Assembly (NCBI GenBank): GCA_043719385.1
Contig: JAYSTY010000450.1
Location: forward strand, 1-13,216
Reading direction: 5' to 3'
Source: JAFDVL01 sp043719385
Lineage (GTDB): Bacteria; Acidobacteriota; Blastocatellia; RBC074
DNA length: 13,216 nt
The notes below the pieces were generated by a model that did no database searches, was not told the origin of the DNA, and was given only the letters and a program-made list of their open reading frames with translations. Each line of letters opens with the position of its first letter. Positions within the stretch are counted from its first letter, which is position 1. This document shows positions 1-7,994 of this stretch, piece after piece. The position numbers were made by a program, and so were the translations under genes.

Positions 1-354
1 CCAAAAACTTTCATGAAATCCCCGCACTAATTTCAAGCCATCACGCAAACCAGCCCAACGATCTATCTTTTCATTTTTAATCAAACCTTCTGTCAGCCAT
101 GCTGCGATTTGCAAATCTTTGGTTTTCTTCAGCAAGGCATCCGTCGAAAGCTGAATAACTTTGGGCCATTCGGCAACTTTCAACTCACGTGACCACGCCC
201 CCTGACTCAACACTTCATCTTCCCGACGCGCCTCTTTTATTTGATCGTAAGTGCCCTGATAGCGGAGGTTTTCACCACATGGATTATCACCCTCAATCGG
301 TGCGAGTAAGGATTCAAGCTCAATCACCGGTGGCACGGAATTTGTTTCGGACAT
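1..354 (-). CDS. tssA: TssA (ImpA N-terminal domain), partial, runs off left edge
   Basis: This is the T6SS TssA protein, which primes and coordinates sheath and tube polymerisation at the baseplate. Only the first 118 codons are present and the frame is open to base 1. The ImpA N-terminal domain is recognisable in order: LLAPIEGDNPCGENLRY near residues 16-32, an EARREDE stretch, then LSQGAW and a KTKDLQIAAWLTEGL segment near residues 81-95, all typical of the family. The ATG at 354 is preceded by a GGAG site (TGGAGAGATTG) that overlaps the last codons of tagJ. Only 12 nt separate the two genes, so they are probably co-transcribed and may be translationally coupled. The C-terminal region, which decides the TssA subtype (ring-forming or sheath-capping), lies outside the window. 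Confidence 0.93.
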   Translation of the reverse strand, partial: MSETNSVPPVIELESLLAPIEGDNPCGENLRYQGTYDQIKEARREDEVLSQGAWSRELKVAEWPKVIQLSTDALLKKTKDLQIAAWLTEGLIKNEKIDRWAGLRDGLKLVRGFHESFW

Positions 355-366
355 CAATCTCTCCAG

Positions 367-1221
367 TTAATTTATTGCTGCCTGCTCAACAGCATCAGTC
401 TCATCTGAATCTGTCTCAATATCAGTTTCATCTACGTCAAATTCCAGGGTGGTCACATCCAGGATGGCCTTATCCTCATCGCCGAGCATCAATAATCTCA
501 CCCCGAAACCACGTCCTAAATCTTCGCGCAATGTCTGCCACTCCGTTAATCTTCCCAGCCTGACCTGGTCATTAGTGTTTTCGCTGGAACCTGCATACAG
601 CGCCAGCAAAAAAACTTCGCCCATCGAACCATTCAGCGATTCAATCCGCGCCTGTGGATAAATCAGGTCACGAAGTTGTGTGGGTTTGGCAATTTCCAAA
701 CTGCGGAGTTGCTCAAATGGAATCCACGTGTACTGATCTTTAATGGCGACCTCTAAAACCGAGCCAACAAAATCATCAGCGTCGCGTAAGTCATAAAATT
801 CCGTGCCATCACAGCGCCCGGAAAGCGCCGGACGACCATCTTCAGCCGTATCCAGCAACACCCGCGCCTCTTCATAATTGCCCGCCCGAAATTGCGCAAT
901 GCCATCCAGCAGGAAATCAACATAAGCCGGCGGCTCTTCCAGAAAATGTGGTTGCAAGCCACTGGCCCACAAGGCGCGGCGATCACGCTCAGCCTGGAGG
1001 CAGTTGCGATACGCCATGACTCCGGCTTCGGCCTGGACGCTTTGGGTCGCAATGACATCAAGCTGTTTGCCAGCCCGCTCCAATTCTCCCGCAAAACAGA
1101 GCAGGCCAAACAGAAACGTGCGACTGGCGGTGTCGGTGGGGTGCGCTTTGACTTCGCTGATAAGCTGGTCAATCGCGGCCTTTAATTCTCCTCGCTCATA
1201 TAATTCTTTTGCAGTAGGCAT
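367..1221 (-). CDS. tagJ: TagJ/ImpE family T6SS accessory protein
   Basis: This 284-aa protein belongs to the ImpE/TagJ family. In other bacteria TagJ binds the TssB sheath subunit and the ClpV ATPase, modulating sheath recycling. The N-terminal TPR-like part is diagnostic: residues 1-14 (MPTAKELYERGELK), followed by a helix pair with RTFLFGLLCFAGELERA near residues 33-49. The ATG at 1221 is preferred over an upstream in-frame GTG at 1269 because family similarity begins there. Neither start has a well-spaced Shine-Dalgarno: an AAGGGAG lies about 20 nt upstream, too far for a normal site. The last 25 residues are strikingly acidic (11 Asp/Glu). The gene lies 108 nt downstream of tssM and 12 nt upstream of tssA. 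Family assignment is firm; a direct role with ClpV here is inferred. Confidence 0.88.
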   Translation of the reverse strand: MPTAKELYERGELKAAIDQLISEVKAHPTDTASRTFLFGLLCFAGELERAGKQLDVIATQSVQAEAGVMAYRNCLQAERDRRALWASGLQPHFLEEPPAYVDFLLDGIAQFRAGNYEEARVLLDTAEDGRPALSGRCDGTEFYDLRDADDFVGSVLEVAIKDQYTWIPFEQLRSLEIAKPTQLRDLIYPQARIESLNGSMGEVFLLALYAGSSENTNDQVRLGRLTEWQTLREDLGRGFGVRLLMLGDEDKAILDVTTLEFDVDETDIETDSDETDAVEQAAIN

Positions 1222-1329
1222 ATTTTTTCTTTTCTGCACTCCCTTATTTAGTAAAGCGGATTTTCCCACTCAAAACTGTCATGACCCGGTAACTTTATAA
1301 GCTAATAATCGCAAAATATTTCGTCTGGA

Positions 1330-4300
1330 TTATTTATAGTTTTCAGGCACGCGAAGTTTACTGAATTCGACGGCGAACGGATTATTGCCTGGCGCTTGCA
1401 CCGTTGCCCCAATCCCACTCCAATCGAATTGCGTTTTCCCACCCGCGACCATTTTAAAGACTCCCCAGATGCCCGGATAATTAGCAACTTCCCGACCCTG
1501 CCCCGATGATGCTGAGGGTGCCGATACAGCAGGCGAAGGGGGCGCTGTTTGTCCAACCGTCAGCGCCTGTTCTTTGTCAGTAACCAAAACCTTGATTCCC
1601 GTTTCGGCAGTGGCAGAAGGCCAGGTGAGATTGAAGTTAGACATCGAGCCATCAGCCGCGAACTTCGTCCCATCAGCGGTGATGTCAACTTTCTTATTTT
1701 TCGGCGGAGTAACAACCAGCGAATAAGTAATCTTTGGTTGCTGGCTGCCACCGGGAAATAAGGCAGCCTGTAATTTAGCAACCTGATTCAAGTATCCAAC
1801 CGCCGCTTCTGAAAACTCAGCAGGGGTTTTTGATTTCAGTTGTCCGGCTGTTCCCTCGACTTTATCGCTCAGGAATTTTTTGGTCAGACTGGCAAGTTCT
1901 CCGTCAACCGGATTAAAAATCCCAACGAATTCAATGATCTGAACATCGGTGTTGTTATTACTGAACGGAAAACGGCTTTCCAGTTTGCGGACATTGGCGA
2001 CCAGATTTTTCCAGGCATCATCCAGGTTTTTTGCGTCTCCGCCCTTTTGACCAGCGCCGATAATATCAATCGGTTTCCCTAAAAATTCAGCGGCGGCTTT
2101 GCTGCCCGGAGAAGTGTCAAGCGGCTTGAGCAAATCGCGTGTATCACCAACTGATTTTTCAAAATCTTTATTTTCCTTGAGCGCGGTCGCAACTTCATTC
2201 CAACTGTTGCCTGGCGCCGAACGTAATTTATCGCGGACTTCGCCCAGCTTGCTCAGATAACGGGCAATTGATTCAGTCGCCGAAAATTTAATCAGTGGCG
2301 AGAAGGCGCTTTCAATTTTTTGATCTCGAATTCCCGTCTTACTGGCCAGAATTCCTTTGAGCCACGCCAGAACTCCGCTATCTTTTGGCGGTTCAGAAAG
2401 ATTGGTTTCATTCGACACGTAAGCGACGATTTTTTTCAGCGGAGAATTTTCCTGTGACAAAGTACCCAGCGCTTCGACCGCGTTGGCTTTGTTAGTAAAT
2501 TTCCGCATCCCAATGCCCTTCAGAAATTTTTCCCAGTGCGCGGCATAATCGCTGGAATAACGCGCCCGTAATTCGTCAATATTTACGCCCTGCGCCGAAG
2601 ATTTTTCGCCCATTACCCAATCATCCTTGCCGCCTAAATCCTCCTTGACCGCAGCCATCGCATCGCCCGTCACATGCTTGTAATAAGCGCGTTTGGTAAA
2701 GGCGTAAGGAACCGGATGCGGGTCAGATTCTTCCAGGATTTCGCTGCCTTCCTGACCTTCTAAAACTTTGGCTAAATCAATTGATTCTCCCAGCTTATTG
2801 ATGCGTCGCACGATGTCGTTATACACCCGTTTCGTAGCAGAATAATTTTTCAATTTCGCACGCGCACTGTTAACCCTGGTGGCGTCGGCGAGCGGGCGCG
2901 GGACGGTCGCGTCGTCATCTTCGTGTAAGGCAGCCTGCTCAGCATAAAACGCCAGATTTTCCATCCTGCCTCTTTCTGAGCGCGGCTCATCCCAAAACTT
3001 GCTCAACTTTTCTTCCAGTGATTTTGGGTCGGCGCGCTCCTGGCTTTCGAGCATCTTGTAAATTTGCAGCTTGCTGTAATATTCATCCAGTTGATCTTCA
3101 TTGGAAGGGTTAACGGAGTCAAGTTCGCTTTCCAGTTTCGTAAGCGCGGGCGAGAGAAAACGTTGCGCCACAAAATCAAAATAAACCTGATGCATCTGGG
3201 CGCGAATTTTCCCACCGGAATAAAGCCCAAAGCGATGCAACAAAGAACCGAAAATATGATGATCAGTGTCATCAATCGCCGTCAGCGTTTCGCGCAGCTT
3301 ATCAAGATCAGCCAGTTCTGCTTCAGTAGTCTTAATCGCTTTCTGACCCCGCCCGGCTTCGTAATGATCAAGTACCCGCTTGGCATGCGCCTGGGCCTGC
3401 GACAGAATGGCGTTATTATTGAAAAAGGAAATCACTGTCCCGCCAAACCATAACGCACAAGCCGCTGCCAAAGCTCCGACGGCAAGTTTCACTTTGGCTA
3501 ATTTATTTGGTGCTGCTTTTTTCGATTGGAAGGAAGCGGCAATATCCTGATCGCGGAAAATTACCTGCTTAAATAAATCTTCGCTAAAGGTGCCGGTGCC
3601 ATTGATTCGCCCATCGGTACCGAGATTATTGCTGGTGAAATAAAACCCGCGCAGGAGTGGTAATTCGCTAAAAGGATTGGGACGAAACAGCGCGAGCGTA
3701 AATAACCCCAGCTTGCGACGAGTTTCGGCGAAACGCAGCGGGAAGTTAAAAATTCCATGCTGTTCGCTGGCTGAAGTTGTCCCGCTGAGCCGCGTGATTC
3801 TGCGTCGCATTAGCGCATCAAGCAGATAATCAAACTCCACATCAAACAAGGCATGCGCTGTATTCGATTGTTCCAGTGGAATCGTCGCGCCCCAAACCTG
3901 GGATTGCTCATTGGGCGGAGCCGCCGCGAAAAATTCTTTAAAGCCGGGAATGGAATCCGAATGGGTAAAAACCAGATAAACGGGAAAACGAACGCCGGTG
4001 CTTTTCATAACCTCGTCAATTCTGGCGCGTAAAACCTGCGCCTGCTGCTCAATTTCAGCTTCATTTGCTGACAGAATATTCGCGGCATTCACCGTCAGTA
4101 CAAAACCATCCAGCGCCCGATTTTTGCGGTACTTCTTAAGTGTCGCCAGCACACCGAGCCACTCATCGCGATCCTGCCCTTCGGTCAGATAACGTCCGGC
4201 GGTATCAACAATCACCGCATTATCCGTAACGCGCCAGTCACAATCGCGGGTTGCCCTGACCAGATTTTGATCGGCTCGGCGCTGACTGGACAAAGCATTA

Positions 4301-4722
4301 AAATTCAACCCGGCAGACAATGCGAGCGAGGTTTTACCACTATTTGGCGGGCCGGCCAGAAGGTACCAGGGGAGACTGTAAACCGGATCGCTGACTTCAC
4401 GATTGCCCAGATTACCACTGCGTAAAAACTGCACGGCTTCTTCTGCCCCACGGGAAAGTTCTTCGTAATCACGTGAGGGAGCCAGGGAAGATGATGTTTT
4501 GGGAGCTTCCGTTGCGCCTGCGTTATCGGCTTTGGGGGTGCGGTTTTTAAGAAAATAGTTCGTTAAAATTCCAATCGGCCAACAGAGCAAAATTAAAGTG
4601 CAAATGATAATTTGAAGAATCCCAACTTCTTCAGGAATCAGCAGGGTCAGCAAAAGGGCGATTCCCGTGAGCGTGACCAGGGCGCAAATGATTATCAGCT
4701 TTTTCAGACTAAGTGCAGGCAT
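1330..4722 (-). CDS. tssM: TssM (IcmF family) T6SS inner-membrane complex subunit
   Basis: TssM spans the inner membrane, and its periplasmic part forms the trans-envelope channel with TssL and, where present, TssJ. The protein has 1130 residues, a usual family length. Two hydrophobic segments (about residues 8-29 and 34-55) precede a cytoplasmic NTPase domain with Walker A GPPNSGKT (124-131), DTAG (173-176) and a G4-like THSD (253-256). Family motifs LLRGFYFTS (356-364) and the EDLFKQVIF region (381-389) follow, then a third membrane segment (about 411-434). The rest is periplasmic. The C terminus has the TssM beta-domain pattern, with GIWGVFKM and a final FSKLRVPE. The start at 4722 has AAGGA about 8 nt upstream. 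The G4 lysine is replaced by histidine, while Walker A is intact, so nucleotide binding is still plausible. Confidence 0.96.
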   Translation of the reverse strand: MPALSLKKLIIICALVTLTGIALLLTLLIPEEVGILQIIICTLILLCWPIGILTNYFLKNRTPKADNAGATEAPKTSSSLAPSRDYEELSRGAEEAVQFLRSGNLGNREVSDPVYSLPWYLLAGPPNSGKTSLALSAGLNFNALSSQRRADQNLVRATRDCDWRVTDNAVIVDTAGRYLTEGQDRDEWLGVLATLKKYRKNRALDGFVLTVNAANILSANEAEIEQQAQVLRARIDEVMKSTGVRFPVYLVFTHSDSIPGFKEFFAAAPPNEQSQVWGATIPLEQSNTAHALFDVEFDYLLDALMRRRITRLSGTTSASEQHGIFNFPLRFAETRRKLGLFTLALFRPNPFSELPLLRGFYFTSNNLGTDGRINGTGTFSEDLFKQVIFRDQDIAASFQSKKAAPNKLAKVKLAVGALAAACALWFGGTVISFFNNNAILSQAQAHAKRVLDHYEAGRGQKAIKTTEAELADLDKLRETLTAIDDTDHHIFGSLLHRFGLYSGGKIRAQMHQVYFDFVAQRFLSPALTKLESELDSVNPSNEDQLDEYYSKLQIYKMLESQERADPKSLEEKLSKFWDEPRSERGRMENLAFYAEQAALHEDDDATVPRPLADATRVNSARAKLKNYSATKRVYNDIVRRINKLGESIDLAKVLEGQEGSEILEESDPHPVPYAFTKRAYYKHVTGDAMAAVKEDLGGKDDWVMGEKSSAQGVNIDELRARYSSDYAAHWEKFLKGIGMRKFTNKANAVEALGTLSQENSPLKKIVAYVSNETNLSEPPKDSGVLAWLKGILASKTGIRDQKIESAFSPLIKFSATESIARYLSKLGEVRDKLRSAPGNSWNEVATALKENKDFEKSVGDTRDLLKPLDTSPGSKAAAEFLGKPIDIIGAGQKGGDAKNLDDAWKNLVANVRKLESRFPFSNNNTDVQIIEFVGIFNPVDGELASLTKKFLSDKVEGTAGQLKSKTPAEFSEAAVGYLNQVAKLQAALFPGGSQQPKITYSLVVTPPKNKKVDITADGTKFAADGSMSNFNLTWPSATAETGIKVLVTDKEQALTVGQTAPPSPAVSAPSASSGQGREVANYPGIWGVFKMVAGGKTQFDWSGIGATVQAPGNNPFAVEFSKLRVPENYK

Positions 4723-4922
4723 CGTTTATTCCTTATCCAGTTCGGGGCAAGCCGGGTGAGGCTCCAGGCACAGCAAGCAAATAAAGCTTGCGAGTTAATA
4801 AAAGAAGGGCTTTCAATTCACCAATCCATCCGACGGCAAATACGATATGGGGGAGAGGGGCTGACTAAAAAAAATCTCTGCTTAAATTGAACGCTTCTCT
4901 CAGATAACAATCCCTGAGAGTT
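4723..4922. other. tssL-tssM intergenic spacer with two hairpins
   Basis: This 200-base gap holds no convincing gene. It contains two perfect inverted repeats: a 7-bp stem at 4897-4903/4914-4920 just after the tssL stop, and a 6-bp stem GCAAGC/GCTTGC at 4773-4778/4786-4791. A run of eight A (T on the minus strand) lies at 4867-4874, too far from either stem to make a canonical minus-strand terminator. I see no strong promoter for tssM, so read-through from tssL is the simplest model. Confidence 0.55.
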
Positions 4923-4929
4923 TTATTTT
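4897..4929 (+). terminator. Hairpin plus T-rich tail after tssL, oriented for plus-strand transcripts
   Basis: CTCTCAG and CTGAGAG form a perfect 7-bp stem with a 10-nt loop, followed on the plus strand by TTTTATTTT, which overlaps the tssL stop codon. Read on the plus strand this is a fair intrinsic terminator shape and could block antisense transcription into tssL. On the minus strand the same hairpin follows the tssL stop but lacks an adjacent U-tract, so there it would be an RNA 3'-end or processing hairpin at most. No plus-strand gene ends here. Confidence 0.35.
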
Positions 4930-5645
4930 AACAGTAGTTGCTTAATGCCATTCGCATTACTCGTCAGCAAAAATTGAAAAAGCAGCCAGGCCAGCGCAAC
5001 CACGCCTAACGAAGCAGCAACTACCAGCCTGACCCAGGCCGGCATTTCCGGGACTTTGCTTTCCTTTGGCGGTTGCGGTTGATCATTCAATTTCCAATGC
5101 GGAGAAAGAAGACTGGATTTCAAGCGCCCAACCCGCCGTAAATTCTCGGCAACATTATGCAATACCCCGGGAAGCTGGTCTTCCAGGTAAATATGATATT
5201 TTCCCTTGAAACCAAGCAGGAGACATAAGTAATAAACTTCCACGACATCGGCTTCCTGCTCAACATTTTTGAGGAGCGCTTCCAGGCGCTCAAAGAATTT
5301 TACGCCGGCAAACTGTTCTTTGAAATATTCAAGCTGCAACGGGTATCGTTCCCACTCATTTCTAACGGGAAACCCACCTGTCAGGACAGTCTCATCAACA
5401 AACGCAGCCAGGGCAAATTTAGCATTTTGAATTTGCGTTTCCTTGTAACCAAGTGGCGTCCCGCGTAATTCAAATTCCTTCAGCCAGTTATCCACCATCT
5501 GTCGCATTTCAGCCGAGGGAACCAGTTGGCCGGCACGAATTCTCATCACCATCTCCAAAACGGGAGTGGCAAGACCAACCAAATCTTTTTCCAAGGGTTG
5601 TTGACTAGCTCTCATCTGTGTCATTTGCAATCCGGCACTCGACAT
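4923..5645 (-). CDS. tssL: TssL (DotU/IcmH family) T6SS inner-membrane subunit
   Basis: TssL pairs with TssM in the inner membrane and contacts the baseplate from the cytoplasmic side. The 240-aa protein has the DotU cytoplasmic helical domain: LATPVLEMVMRIRAG near residue 26, the conserved NAKFALAAFVDETVL helix near residues 89-103, and the VVEVYYLCLLLGFKGKY block near residues 154-170. A single membrane segment follows at about 205-227. Only about a dozen residues come after it, so this TssL lacks the OmpA-like peptidoglycan-binding extension found in some homologues. The ATG at 5645 lies 21 nt after the tssK stop and has no strong Shine-Dalgarno. Internal ATGs at codons 8 and 11 are alternative starts. 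Operon placement after tssK is standard for T6SS loci. Confidence 0.95.
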   Translation of the reverse strand: MSSAGLQMTQMRASQQPLEKDLVGLATPVLEMVMRIRAGQLVPSAEMRQMVDNWLKEFELRGTPLGYKETQIQNAKFALAAFVDETVLTGGFPVRNEWERYPLQLEYFKEQFAGVKFFERLEALLKNVEQEADVVEVYYLCLLLGFKGKYHIYLEDQLPGVLHNVAENLRRVGRLKSSLLSPHWKLNDQPQPPKESKVPEMPAWVRLVVAASLGVVALAWLLFQFLLTSNANGIKQLLLK

Positions 5646-5666
5646 AAAATACTGCGCTAAGCGAGG

Positions 5667-7049
5667 TTACGGTTTGATCGCGTACATTTCAAGTTTGGCC
5701 CCTGGAAATTCATCCGGGACACCGTGAGGAACATAAATAGCGATTGTTTTTAAGCCAATAATCCGATCCCAGAACCGGGTTAGCGCCAGGTCCTGCGCAT
5801 TACGATCCAAGCGAAAATAATGCATGCCAACCCGCGTTGGAATTGGTCCGGGCGGCGGTGAAGCATGTTTCAAAGTCACTCCCATCAGTGCATTGTTGAT
5901 AACAGCATCAATGCCATCTCCATCTGCGAGTTTGAAGACTATCGGCACGCGAGAAATCAGGCGATCTTCCGGGATTTCGGCCCCGACACCCAGAATAAAT
6001 TCCGCCGCTTTGAGTAATTGTTCGTCATTGACTTTGCCGACGTAAAGCGACTCACGGACTTTCTCTAACGGAATTGGCACACAGCGTTCCGGCACGCCGA
6101 CATTGAGCAAATCCCGGATGTCAATTTCCAGTTGGCGAAAAGTCCCGTACAAATCCGTATGCTCATAACGAACGAGGTCTTTCGGATGCTTATCAACCGA
6201 AAATGTCATCAGCGAGCCAGCCAGTTGTACCAGTTCACGATACAAACGCTCCGGGTGAACAATCCTCGTCCTGAATAAGTGCGCCATTACCGGAATCGCG
6301 CCATTAATTGCATTCAGCATCCAAAAAACAGTCGTGTCGTCCGAAGTGAAATTTACCTGACCGGCGCCGCTCTGTCTGCGCCGATCACCCAAAGAGCGGC
6401 TTTTCGCAATCAGCAGCTCGACCAACTGACGTAAGAGATTTCCCAGCCAGGGAGAGGCTCCGACATGTAAAGCAGGCGGCACATAACGATCAGAAACCGT
6501 TAATTGTCCCGTGGTGGTTCGTTCCAGTTCTGCAACTTTAATCGCGCTATATCCATCGCGCAATTCATCGGCAAATAAAATTTTAAAATTTCCGCGCGCA
6601 AACGCGATTTGTTGTTCGTTATCTCCGGTCGTCTCATCAATCGAAACTCCCGCATCCTGAAGATAGCGAATATTTGAACTACCGGCGCCGCCGCTGGTCT
6701 GGTAATTTGCGGCTCCAACTCGCCGGGCCGGGACTGCCAGATAAACATCAAGCGTCGTGGTGGAAGCAGCAAAATGATCTTCGACCGGGCGCGGGTCAGG
6801 GGCCGGTCCCATTTGCGGCAGACTAACGGACAAGCCATCCGGCATCACTCCGCTACAGCTTAATATTTCGACAAACCCATTGGCAATCGCATCTCGATTG
6901 ATTTGTAAATCCAGGAGTCCCCATTCGTAGGGAGTTAGAGAAGCTATCCGTGAATTCAGAAGGTCTTCGTGATAATTGTCAGCTTGCTGAAAGTGGTGGG
7001 GCGTGAGAAGCATTCCCTCGTTCCACACAACCCGGCGGTAACGGCTCAT
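5667..7049 (-). CDS. tssK: TssK T6SS baseplate component
   Basis: TssK is the trimeric baseplate protein that joins the TssEFG wedge to the TssL/TssM membrane complex. The 460-aa product, close to the usual length of about 450, begins with the signature VVWNEGMLLTPHHFQQAD (residues 7-24). The usual N-terminal shell-domain pattern follows, including a GVMPDGLSVSLP segment near residues 67-78. The C-terminal part, with LTRFWDRIIGLKTIAIYVP near residues 424-442, is typical of the TssL-binding end. The start at 7049 fits the family N terminus exactly, although the upstream sequence is an A/T-rich stretch without a clear Shine-Dalgarno. It is the first gene after a roughly 185-nt leader and a strong promoter-like sequence, so it probably heads the tssK-tssL-tssM-tagJ-tssA transcript. 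Confidence 0.96.
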   Translation of the reverse strand: MSRYRRVVWNEGMLLTPHHFQQADNYHEDLLNSRIASLTPYEWGLLDLQINRDAIANGFVEILSCSGVMPDGLSVSLPQMGPAPDPRPVEDHFAASTTTLDVYLAVPARRVGAANYQTSGGAGSSNIRYLQDAGVSIDETTGDNEQQIAFARGNFKILFADELRDGYSAIKVAELERTTTGQLTVSDRYVPPALHVGASPWLGNLLRQLVELLIAKSRSLGDRRRQSGAGQVNFTSDDTTVFWMLNAINGAIPVMAHLFRTRIVHPERLYRELVQLAGSLMTFSVDKHPKDLVRYEHTDLYGTFRQLEIDIRDLLNVGVPERCVPIPLEKVRESLYVGKVNDEQLLKAAEFILGVGAEIPEDRLISRVPIVFKLADGDGIDAVINNALMGVTLKHASPPPGPIPTRVGMHYFRLDRNAQDLALTRFWDRIIGLKTIAIYVPHGVPDEFPGAKLEMYAIKP

Positions 7050-7235
7050 AAATAGTTTTTTCTAAAAAAAAGAGCAAATGAAAGTCCGACCACAAAAACG
7101 CAGGGGGCTGAAAACAACGCTAATCCGGGGAAATCAGCTTAAGTCGGGACTCGAAATTAAACCCACAGCTCTGTCTGGCTGTTAGATAATAAACATCCTG
7201 ATCTTCTCAAAAATACTACATGATAAGACGGGCGG
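7050..7235 (-). other. tssK 5' leader region without a gene
   Basis: Between the predicted transcription start and the tssK ATG lie roughly 180 nt with no open frame of useful length. A short imperfect stem (ACAGC/GCTGT) can be drawn near 7166-7183, and a run of A/T precedes the start codon. I do not recognise a riboswitch class. The leader is long enough to carry post-transcriptional control, but the sequence does not show any specific device. Confidence 0.35.
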
Positions 7236-7264
7236 ATTTTGTGCCAAGCACTGCTATTTGTCAA
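7232..7264 (-). promoter_or_regulatory. Promoter upstream of tssK with overlapping sigma-70-like and sigma-54-like elements
   Basis: On the minus strand a perfect TTGACA (7259-7264) is followed after 17 nt by CAAAAT (7236-7241, four of six matches to TATAAT). Overlapping the -10 is TGGCAC (7241-7246), whose GG is followed, with exactly 10 nt between, by GC (7232-7233). That is the invariant GG-N10-GC spacing of a sigma-54 site, although the -12 half reads CCGC rather than TTGC. The sigma-70 reading is the stronger one. Many T6SS loci elsewhere are sigma-54 dependent, so the second reading deserves mention. No enhancer-binding protein is encoded in the window. Confidence 0.6.
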
Positions 7265-7319
7265 TGATTCTTTTACTCTAACTGCTCCTAACCATAGTCA
7301 ATCAGAAAGATATTGCGCA

Positions 7320-7982
7320 TCATTGTTTACCGCTTCTTCCTTCCATTGCTTTCGCACGTAAATATCCGGCAATTTGGGCCGCCGTTGCCGGATGTTTGGC
7401 GTGGCTCCGTCCGGCAGCAATTTTCCCCAGCAGCGAGCCGTGCCGAGTGACGACTGATTGCGCATCCCAATGCACAAAAAAATAATTTTCTCCATATGGT
7501 TCTTCATCCGCCCGATCATTGGCAAAATGCAACTGTGGTTGAAAACGATGATCAGTTCTGGCTCTGGCGCTATCAAACCGATGCCCCTTCCCCAGCAGTC
7601 TGCCAATTTTTTCCAGCCACGAATTAACGGCAAAATCATGCTTTCGTAAAACCTGTAAGAACGTCTCACAATGATGGACGGTAAGTTCCAGATAAGAACT
7701 CTCAACTCCGATAATCATTGCAAGCTGCTGCCAGATTTCTGTTCTGGCTCCGATCTGCTCAATAAAATTCTGGATCGTCAGCAATTTATTTTCGGTCTGC
7801 AAAACGTCATCCGTAACGTAAATTAAATTATCGAAGATCCTGGCTGTCTGAGGATCGGCGGCGAGACGACTTTTGCGAGGATTGTTTATTTGCGACAGCT
7901 TCGGCGCCAATAACTGCTGCTCTGTTTTTGTGAGTCGTTCCCACAGCGGATTTATTTCTATGTTCAGTGGCTCAGCTTGCAT
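7320..7982 (-). CDS. Hypothetical protein (220 aa) upstream of tssK
   Basis: I do not recognise this protein. It has no signal peptide, lipobox or membrane segment, so it is probably cytoplasmic and is not a disguised TssJ. The first 140 residues look helical, with LTKTEQQLLAPKL near residues 17-29, FDNLIYVTDDVLQTENKLL and VHHCETFLQVLRKHDF near residues 102-117. The last third changes character: an RFQPQLHF stretch, an aromatic YGENYFFVHWDAQS segment near residues 163-176, then a basic Ala/Gly/Arg-rich tail. The ATG at 7982 has only a weak GAG-type Shine-Dalgarno. An intrinsic terminator separates it from the coiled-coil gene, and a promoter separates it from tssK, so it may be monocistronic or may read into the T6SS genes. 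A shorter frame overlapping its 3' end has implausible composition. That the gene is real is likely but not certain. Confidence 0.65.
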   Translation of the reverse strand: MQAEPLNIEINPLWERLTKTEQQLLAPKLSQINNPRKSRLAADPQTARIFDNLIYVTDDVLQTENKLLTIQNFIEQIGARTEIWQQLAMIIGVESSYLELTVHHCETFLQVLRKHDFAVNSWLEKIGRLLGKGHRFDSARARTDHRFQPQLHFANDRADEEPYGENYFFVHWDAQSVVTRHGSLLGKIAAGRSHAKHPATAAQIAGYLRAKAMEGRSGKQ

Positions 7983-7994
7983 GACTTACTCTAT

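Noticed and set aside
189..563. Plus-strand open frames across the T6SS genes (for example 189-563, 892-1185, 3064-3453, 4612-4890, 9612-9968)
   Set aside because: All lie antisense to confidently assigned genes and show low-complexity, Ser/Pro/Arg-rich translations typical of shadows.
367..1269. tagJ starting at the upstream GTG (1269)
   Set aside because: The extra 16 residues do not belong to the family N terminus, and no Shine-Dalgarno precedes that GTG. The ATG at 1221 begins exactly at the conserved region.
7298..7705. 135-codon minus-strand frame overlapping the 3' half of the 220-aa gene
   Set aside because: Its composition (many Ile, Arg, Trp, Cys) is that of an out-of-frame translation, and it has no recognisable start site or family signal. 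The overlapping longer frame reads more like a protein.
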